A stretch of DNA of 12,009 nucleotides, from NCBI GenBank assembly GCA_900552775.1, contig USAP01000037.1:1-12009 (forward strand), given 5' to 3'. The number at the start of each line of letters is the position of its first letter. Position 1 is the stretch's first letter. The stretch comes from an uncultured Eubacteriales bacterium (lineage in GTDB: Bacteria > Bacillota > Clostridia > UMGS1883 > UMGS1540). Both the position numbers and the translations under genes were made by a program. The notes under the pieces are model-generated. The model saw nothing but the letters and a program-made list of their open reading frames with translations. It ran no database searches and was not told the origin of the DNA. Positions 7,739 through 12,009 of the stretch are shown here, piece after piece.

Positions 7739-9262
7739 AGTTACGGTATAAGTATTATTTTTCGGCAGAGACACTGAAACTTTATAAGCGCCGTCTTTCA
7801 TTTTGTTTGCATCGCTTCCGAGTGCTTTAACAATGGGTTCGGTCAAACCGGCACCGCTTACGGTGACGGTCATATCCTGATAAGCCGACGTATTCTCCGT
7901 CACGCTGTTCGGAAATGCAACATTTACTTTTAAACGGCTTGTGGGCTGAGTAATTTTAACACTTATTTTGCTTTTTGCGCTTATTTCAAATTTTCCGTTA
8001 TTAACTCCGTCACCGTTCGGAATATAGCTGTCTACAATTGAATCGGCAAGCTTTGTTGTATTGACAATGTTTGTGTCTGCCTCCACAGCTTCAAAGCTTG
8101 CGTCCTGACAATATCCCTCAAATACAACCGTTCCTATTTTAAATTTGTTGCCCATACCCGATGATGATGCATCCGTTCCGTTGTAGTTAAACTCAAATCT
8201 GTTTTCCGAAACTTCTATAATTTTAATATCATCGGCAGGTTTTATAGTGTATGACAGATCGTCCTGAGAATTAACAGTAAGTGCAAATGTTAAGTCAGCC
8301 GACATAAGACCGTTTATCAATTTTCCGCCAACGGTATCTATGTATATATCGTACTCCGAAGCACTTTTTCTCTTAAACGAAACGGTTGCATTTTTGGATA
8401 TGGAATCCTCCAATGTGCTTACCGTGCCGTTTCCGGGATTATAAATATAACCCTCTTCAACATATTTTTCAGCATTGCTCTTTTTGTTTTCGAATGTACC
8501 TCCGTAAATGTCAATAACATCAATTGTCTTGTCATCACGCACATCGTTGATAATACCTGTGTAGGTGCCGCCTTTTATTATAAACTTCTGCGTTCCTTCA
8601 TCAACGGTTGTGCCGGAAATCTCTATGTTTCCCGTTATTTTTCCCGTCATACTGTCATCAACCGTAATAGTGGCAGAGGTGTAATACGGTGCTTCATTAT
8701 AAACGTTTACTGCATACAATTTTTTATTTGAAGTACTGCCTATAGGAGAGATTATATTTGTGTTTCCTGTAATTACTGTATTTCCGCCATTGCAGCTAAG
8801 CGTATATCCCTGACTGCTAAAAAGATTCTTTTTAAAATTAAGAGTCATATTCTCAATCGTCAGGTTAGCGTAATTTTGAACGAGTATCCTTGTATTGGTA
8901 CCTCTTCCGAGATTTATAGTTCCGTTTTTAAGTGTAATGTCCGAATTTTCAAGAAATCTGAACGCGTTTGTCATTGTGCCTGAACTTCCGACAAGATTTC
9001 CCGTAACGGTATATGTAAATCCGCCGAAGTCTATGGTAACATTTCTATCTGTTCCGATTTCTATGCCGTCACCCGAGGCATCGGAAAGCAGCGTTATCGT
9101 TTCTCCGTCCTGCACCGCCGCAACAGCCTCTTTCAGCGTTGCATACTCCGTATCACCTATTTTTGCGACATTGGCATTCTCATCGGCAAAAACAGGCATT
9201 GCCAAAGTGCCGAATACCATTACGGCAGATATTATACCTGTCAAAAGCTTTCTGAATTTCAT
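7415..9262 (-). CDS. Secreted beta-helix-like protein with cohesin-like middle and dockerin-like tail
   Basis: The 615-aa protein starts with a Sec signal peptide (residues 1-26, cut after PVFA). Residues about 35-283 open with the phrase YATLKEAVAAVQDGETITLL and continue as short strand-turn repeats (VTIDFGG, ITLKNGTINL, LTIENMTLNF), typical of right-handed parallel beta-helix surface proteins. Residues about 290-395 are beta-sandwich-like and resemble a cohesin-type domain (SADLTFAL; FKIGTVVFEGY). Residues 440-535 are small Ig-like or regulatory-like beta units with SGAG motifs. The dockerin-like module is 557-613, with loop 1 at 559-570 (Val at ligand position 3) and loop 2 at 594-605 (canonical D, N, D, D, D ligands). 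No polysaccharide-lyase catalytic residues could be recognised, so enzymatic activity is not claimed. The ATG at 9262 has GAAGGAG 6 bases upstream. Expression is expected from the promoter at 9402-9430. The gene is probably the first of an operon with the SLH gene. Confidence 0.9.
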   Translation of the reverse strand: MKFRKLLTGIISAVMVFGTLAMPVFADENANVAKIGDTEYATLKEAVAAVQDGETITLLSDASGDGIEIGTDRNVTIDFGGFTYTVTGNLVGSSGTMTNAFRFLENSDITLKNGTINLGRGTNTRILVQNYANLTIENMTLNFKKNLFSSQGYTLSCNGGNTVITGNTNIISPIGSTSNKKLYAVNVYNEAPYYTSATITVDDSMTGKITGNIEISGTTVDEGTQKFIIKGGTYTGIINDVRDDKTIDVIDIYGGTFENKKSNAEKYVEEGYIYNPGNGTVSTLEDSISKNATVSFKRKSASEYDIYIDTVGGKLINGLMSADLTFALTVNSQDDLSYTIKPADDIKIIEVSENRFEFNYNGTDASSSGMGNKFKIGTVVFEGYCQDASFEAVEADTNIVNTTKLADSIVDSYIPNGDGVNNGKFEISAKSKISVKITQPTSRLKVNVAFPNSVTENTSAYQDMTVTVSGAGLTEPIVKALGSDANKMKDGAYKVSVSLPKNNTYTVTVSGAGYRTARYTVTMKGSKTLNFWNNAKDADTVVEEGNAASARKVTFLAGDIVRDNSINIYDLSAVVSYFGTKVNKDTQAEYAKYDLNRDGVIDSKDVAYVLVSWGK

Positions 9263-9268
9263 GATTTA

Positions 9269-9275
9269 CTCCTTC
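9269..9275 (-). promoter_or_regulatory. Strong ribosome binding site of the 615-aa gene
   Basis: GAAGGAG on the minus strand ends 6 bases before the ATG at 9262. It is the strongest Shine-Dalgarno site in the window and fixes this start. Confidence 0.85.
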
Positions 9276-9357
9276 TTTCATGTGATTTTCTATAATTATC
9301 CGGCCGAATCCGCCGACTAACTACCAAGTGAACGCATGTTTTAATTCTGTAACAGTC

Positions 9358-9389
9358 AAATACAGCATAACAAATGCTATGCTGTATTT
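9358..9389. promoter_or_regulatory. Stem-loop at the extreme 5' end of the leader RNA
   Basis: Perfect 12-bp arms AAATACAGCATA (9358-9369) and TATGCTGTATTT (9378-9389) enclose an 8-base loop. On the minus strand it begins only a few bases after the predicted RNA start (near 9395) of the 615-aa gene. The rest of the roughly 130-base leader (9263-9357) holds no ORF. A 5' stem-loop is a known way to protect mRNA from decay; a regulatory role here is inferred. No U run follows, so it is unlikely to be a terminator. Confidence 0.65.
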
Positions 9390-9401
9390 CTTTCGGATAT
9401 T

Positions 9402-9430
9402 ATTATATCACTAACGTAACATATTGTCAA
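9402..9430 (-). promoter_or_regulatory. Perfect consensus SigA promoter of the dockerin/SLH transcription unit
   Basis: On the minus strand TTGACA (9425-9430) is followed by exactly 17 bases and TATAAT (9402-9407). A TG one base before the -10 makes it an extended -10 element as well. The predicted RNA start is near 9395. This is as strong a vegetative promoter as sequence alone can show, consistent with an abundant surface protein. Confidence 0.88.
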
Positions 9431-9456
9431 TAAACAGTTTTTATCACCAATGTAAA
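9406..9456. promoter_or_regulatory. Two operator-like direct repeats around the promoter
   Basis: TATCACTAACGTAA (9406-9419) and TATCACCAATGTAA (9442-9455) match at 12 of 14 bases and start 36 bases apart. Read on the gene strand, each contains an imperfect dyad TTAC-N4-GTGA. The first overlaps the -10 and spacer, and the second lies just upstream of the -35. This is the layout expected for a repressor or other regulator with two sites. The regulator is not in the window and the family cannot be named. Confidence 0.5.
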
Positions 9457-9475
9457 CTACAATAGTGTAAATAAT

Positions 9476-9511
9476 AAACGGGGACGTTTAAAAATTTAAA
9501 CGTCCCCGTTT
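9476..9511 (-). terminator. Terminator of the oxidoreductase gene
   Basis: A perfect 15-bp stem (9476-9490 with 9497-9511, core ACGGGGACG/CGTCCCCGT) can extend by two more A-T pairs into a tiny loop. On the minus strand it ends in a T-rich stretch (TTTATTATTT). It begins 8 bases after the stop at 9519. Confidence 0.9.
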
Positions 9512-9518
9512 TTACAAA

Positions 9519-10568
9519 TTATTTAACAGCAACAAATGTCTTTGTTTCACTCGACTTATAAGCCGCTTCAACAACTTTCTGACTCAAAATAGCACTGTCT
9601 GCCGTTACGGGAACTTCGGTATTGTTAAGATAAGCTTCGCCGAACTGCTCAACCTCTTTTGTGTACATATTGCCGAGCTCAACATCGTCAAGCGAAAGCG
9701 GAACAATCTCATTTCTTACCTGGTTAGCGTCGTAACCCAAAGAATCATCGGAAATCAGTATCTTAACCGTTCCGACTTCTTCCTGTGCAAGTGTGCCGGA
9801 AGCTATTATGCTGCCCTTCGTTCCATAGATCTCAAGTTTTGCAACGGAAGCCGCATCGGGAATGTTGAAGTTTGAATCAACATATGCCAGAGAACCGTTT
9901 GACATCTTCATGATAACAGCCGACGAGTCGTCAACTTCATAGTTAAATGTCTGAGTTTCGTTGAAAGCAACAACTTCACGTGCCTCAAGTCCGCTGAGGT
10001 ACTGGAGAAGGTCAATTACGTGGATACCCATGTCAACCAGAGCGCCGCCTCCGGAAAGAGCTTTTTTCTGTCTCCATGCGCCCTCGATATCGGGATACCA
10101 GCATGTGAACTGACCGCGCATCGAAACGATATCACCTATCTTGCCTTCTGCAATGATTTCTTTAATTTTCTGATGATAGCCGTGGAATCTCATAAGGAAG
10201 CCTACACCGAGCTTTACGCCCGCGTCGGCGCAAGCCTTTTTGATTTCCTCAGCGTCCGCGGTGGTGAGCGCCATAGGCTTTTCAAGGAAAAGCTGCTTGC
10301 CTGCCTTTGCCACTGCCAGCGCCTGCTCTTTGTGACAGAATACGGGGGAAGCAACATATACGCACTCGATTTCGTCAAGGGCAAGAAGATCTTCGTATTT
10401 GTCAAACGCATATTTTGCGCCGTATTTATCGCGAACCTTCTCAGCCGCAGCCTTGTTGGCGTCCATAACCGCAACCAGCTCGATTTTGTCAGAAAGCATC
10501 ATTCCCGGAATTGTTCTTCTGTCAGCGATACCGCCGCAGCCGATAACGCCCCATTTAATTTTACGCAT
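9519..10568 (-). CDS. Gfo/Idh/MocA-family NAD(P)-dependent oxidoreductase
   Basis: Members of this family oxidise or reduce a hydroxyl or keto group of sugars, inositols or nucleotide sugars in the cytoplasm. Numbered from the chosen start (349 aa, normal for the family), the Rossmann nucleotide-binding motif GVIGCGGIA is at 7-15. The hallmark EKP (Lys97 is the usual catalytic lysine) is at 96-98. The C-terminal-domain signature GGGALVDMGIHVIDL, with Asp179 and His183, follows at about 173-187. The start at 10568 is preferred because AAAGG lies 9 bases upstream; the ATG at 10577 directly abuts that site. The gene follows the PLP aminotransferase on the same strand. Such pairs make a keto sugar or ketocyclitol and then transaminate it, so an amino-sugar or aminocyclitol route is likely. 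The exact substrate cannot be read from the sequence. Confidence 0.9.
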   Translation of the reverse strand: MRKIKWGVIGCGGIADRRTIPGMMLSDKIELVAVMDANKAAAEKVRDKYGAKYAFDKYEDLLALDEIECVYVASPVFCHKEQALAVAKAGKQLFLEKPMALTTADAEEIKKACADAGVKLGVGFLMRFHGYHQKIKEIIAEGKIGDIVSMRGQFTCWYPDIEGAWRQKKALSGGGALVDMGIHVIDLLQYLSGLEAREVVAFNETQTFNYEVDDSSAVIMKMSNGSLAYVDSNFNIPDAASVAKLEIYGTKGSIIASGTLAQEEVGTVKILISDDSLGYDANQVRNEIVPLSLDDVELGNMYTKEVEQFGEAYLNNTEVPVTADSAILSQKVVEAAYKSSETKTFVAVK

Positions 10569-10577
10569 TTTTATCAT

Positions 10578-10582
10578 CCTTT
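10578..10582 (-). promoter_or_regulatory. Ribosome binding site choosing the second ATG of the oxidoreductase
   Basis: AAAGG touches the first ATG (10577) with no spacer but stands 9 bases from the in-frame ATG at 10568. The shorter start also gives the family-typical N-terminus MRKIKWGVIG. Confidence 0.7.
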
Positions 10583-10600
10583 CAGATATAATTGATTTCT

Positions 10601-10629
10601 TCTATAAATTAATTCGACAATTATTCCAA
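10601..10629 (-). promoter_or_regulatory. Possible promoter of the oxidoreductase gene
   Basis: TTGGAA (10624-10629), a 17-base spacer and TATAGA (10601-10606) on the minus strand match the SigA boxes at four of six bases each. The site lies after the aminotransferase terminator, where a second promoter would make sense, but the region is AT-rich and chance matches are likely. Confidence 0.35.
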
Positions 10630-10661
10630 TTATCCTTTAAATTTTTATTGTCCGGATATAT

Positions 10662-10690
10662 AAAATGGGGCTTATAAAAGCCCCGATTTT
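10662..10690 (-). terminator. Terminator after the aminotransferase gene
   Basis: GGGGCTT (10667-10673) pairs with AAGCCCC (10678-10684) around an ATAA loop, flanked by AAAAT and ATTTT with a single bulged G at 10685. On the minus strand the stem ends in ATTTTATATA. It begins 8 bases past the stop at 10698 and may let some transcription through to the oxidoreductase gene. Confidence 0.8.
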
Positions 10691-10697
10691 ATTTAAA

Positions 10698-11966
10698 TTA
10701 TTTAAGGTGAGCAGCAATAGCAGCTTTAAGAGCATCGATACATCTTTCGATATGTACCTCTTCCCATGACGGATGGAGGAACAGCGACAGTGTCTGAGCT
10801 CTGAGGCCGTGAGCCACGGGGCAATGAACCTCGTTATACTTAACGGAATCAGGATTCGTGTATTCCTTCGACTCGAAGGGGAACTTGTGCGAACCGAAGC
10901 CGTTATGCTCGATATAAGCTTTCTCAAGGTAGGATTCCGGCCACTGGATACCGTAGCAGGGGATTCCGTTTGCGCCGAGCTCTTTGATTATTACGGAGCT
11001 GTCACAGTCGAGAACGCTGAGGTCAAGAATAATCGGATACCACCAGTATGCGCTCTTTCTCTCTTCCGTGTTTACGGGGAGCTTCTTTATGCCCTTGAGG
11101 CCTTCGAAAGCTTCGTCATACATTTTAGCGTATTTTTTACGTCTTGCAAGGTTCCAGTTATCGAAACGCTTGAGCTCGTTTATACCGATAACGGACTGCA
11201 TTTCAGTCATTCTGTAGTTGAAACCTACTCTGTTGTGTATGTAGGGGAGGCTTTCTTCAAGAGCAAGCATGTTCATTCTTGCTTTTACATCGTAGCCGTG
11301 ATCTCTGAACGAACGGCATTCCCAGCCTACTTCTTCATCGTTAGTAACAACCATGCCGCCTTCGCCGCCTGTTGTGAAGTGTTTGCTCTGGCAGAAGGAG
11401 AAGCATCCAACATCGCCCAAAGTACCTGCTTTTTTGCCTTTGTATTCGCCGCCGAAGCACTGTGCACAGTCTTCAACGATTTTGAGGTTGTGCTCTTTTG
11501 CGATTTCAAGAATCGGGCCCATGTCAGCAACAACGCCGTAGAGGTGAACTACTACGATAGCTTTTGTCTTGGGTGTGATGAGCTTTTTGATGCTCTCGGG
11601 ATCAATTGTGTGATCTTCCGTAACGTCAGCAAACACCGGAACAGCGCCTGCCTGAACAACCGCGAAAGAAGAAGCTATAAATGTGTAGGAAGGAACGATT
11701 ACTTCATCCCCGGGTCCTATGTTAAGGCTTGCCAAAGCAATGTGCAAAGCGGCTGTGCCGTTTGTGCAGGATATTGCCATTTTAGCGCCTATCCATTTTG
11801 CCCACATTTCCTCAAATTCCATACCTTTTTTACCTGTCCAGTATGAAACCTTACCTGTTTTAAGGGGTTCCAAAACGTCTTCAAAAGTTTCGGGTGCGAA
11901 CTGGGGCCACATCGGGAAACCGAGTTCTTCAATGCCGGCGCCGTTCATAACTTTTTTCTCTGCCAT
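10698..11966 (-). CDS. DegT/DnrJ/EryC1/StrS-family PLP aminotransferase
   Basis: The 422-aa protein is a fold-type I PLP enzyme that transfers an amino group to a keto sugar or ketocyclitol. Visible motifs are TNGTAALHIAL (68-78) for phosphate and cofactor binding, VPSYTFIAS (91-99), and VEDCAQ (164-169), whose Asp166 contacts the pyridine nitrogen. SKHFTTGGEGG (194-204) carries Lys195, the expected Schiff-base lysine, and GFNYRMTEMQ (248-257) is typical of the family. The protein is slightly longer than many sugar aminotransferases (about 370-400 aa), a size also seen in scyllo-inosose aminotransferase-like and AHBA-synthase-like members, so several subfamilies remain possible. The ATG at 11966 has AAAGG (11978-11982) 11 bases upstream. 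The oxidoreductase follows 129 bases after the stop, past a terminator. Bases 11967-12009 are AT-rich leader with no complete promoter visible. Confidence 0.92.
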   Translation of the reverse strand: MAEKKVMNGAGIEELGFPMWPQFAPETFEDVLEPLKTGKVSYWTGKKGMEFEEMWAKWIGAKMAISCTNGTAALHIALASLNIGPGDEVIVPSYTFIASSFAVVQAGAVPVFADVTEDHTIDPESIKKLITPKTKAIVVVHLYGVVADMGPILEIAKEHNLKIVEDCAQCFGGEYKGKKAGTLGDVGCFSFCQSKHFTTGGEGGMVVTNDEEVGWECRSFRDHGYDVKARMNMLALEESLPYIHNRVGFNYRMTEMQSVIGINELKRFDNWNLARRKKYAKMYDEAFEGLKGIKKLPVNTEERKSAYWWYPIILDLSVLDCDSSVIIKELGANGIPCYGIQWPESYLEKAYIEHNGFGSHKFPFESKEYTNPDSVKYNEVHCPVAHGLRAQTLSLFLHPSWEEVHIERCIDALKAAIAAHLK

Positions 11967-12009
11967 GATTTTTTCATCCTTTCAGTTTTTATATATTAAA
12001 TTTTGAATT

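Noticed and set aside
8895..9320. A 141-codon plus-strand frame reaching into the intergenic region
   Set aside because: It is antisense to the signal peptide and beta-helix coding region of the 615-aa gene, with no ribosome binding site and no domain.
9358..9430. Invertible promoter (phase-variation switch) upstream of the 615-aa gene
   Set aside because: The only strong inverted repeat nearby (9358-9389) lies wholly on one side of the promoter and does not flank it, and no recombinase gene is in the window.
10773..11846. A 357-codon open frame on the plus strand
   Set aside because: It is exactly antisense to the well-supported aminotransferase, is rich in Cys, Phe and Val in the way of a mirror frame, and has no ribosome binding site or family resemblance.

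Overview
The window looks like chromosomal DNA of an anaerobic, low-to-moderate GC member of the Clostridia (Firmicutes), probably a gut or rumen Oscillospirales-type lineage. The grounds are AAGGAG-type ribosome binding sites, a SigA-type promoter, Gram-positive signal peptides, S-layer homology (SLH) domains, a dockerin-like (paired EF-hand) C-terminus seen twice, and an iron transporter of the FeoB family. The assignment to a lineage is inference. No rRNA, tRNA, CRISPR array, transposase or phage gene was seen.

Layout from left to right. Bases 1-489 (+) are the 3' end of a secreted protein with a dockerin-like tail. It converges on an orphan feoB (579-2603, -), with a shared bidirectional terminator between them. 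Next comes a very large secreted SLH protein (2737-7296, -, 1519 aa), built from an N-terminal beta-sandwich resembling a cohesin fold, about eleven chitobiase/Fn3-associated type repeats, and a C-terminal SLH region. Immediately upstream of it on the same strand is a 615-aa secreted protein (7415-9262, -), with a beta-helix-like N-terminus, a cohesin-like middle and a dockerin-like tail. A perfect consensus promoter (TTGACA-N17-TATAAT) with two flanking operator-like repeats lies upstream of the 615-aa gene. I see no promoter and no classical terminator between it and the SLH gene, so the two are probably one transcription unit ending at the terminator at 2693-2726.

The right end (9519-11966, -) holds a DegT/DnrJ/EryC1-family PLP aminotransferase followed by a Gfo/Idh/MocA-family NAD(P)-dependent oxidoreductase. 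This pair is typical of amino-sugar or amino-cyclitol synthesis. Each gene is followed by its own terminator.

The most interesting structure is the surface-protein module. The dockerin-like tails of the left-edge gene and of the 615-aa gene are nearly identical (8 differences in 107 residues) and lie in opposite orientations about 7 kb apart, forming a 324-bp inverted repeat around feoB and the SLH gene. A wall-anchored SLH protein with a cohesin-like N-terminus made alongside dockerin-tailed secreted proteins suggests a small cell-surface attachment system. That pairing is a hypothesis, not something the sequence proves.
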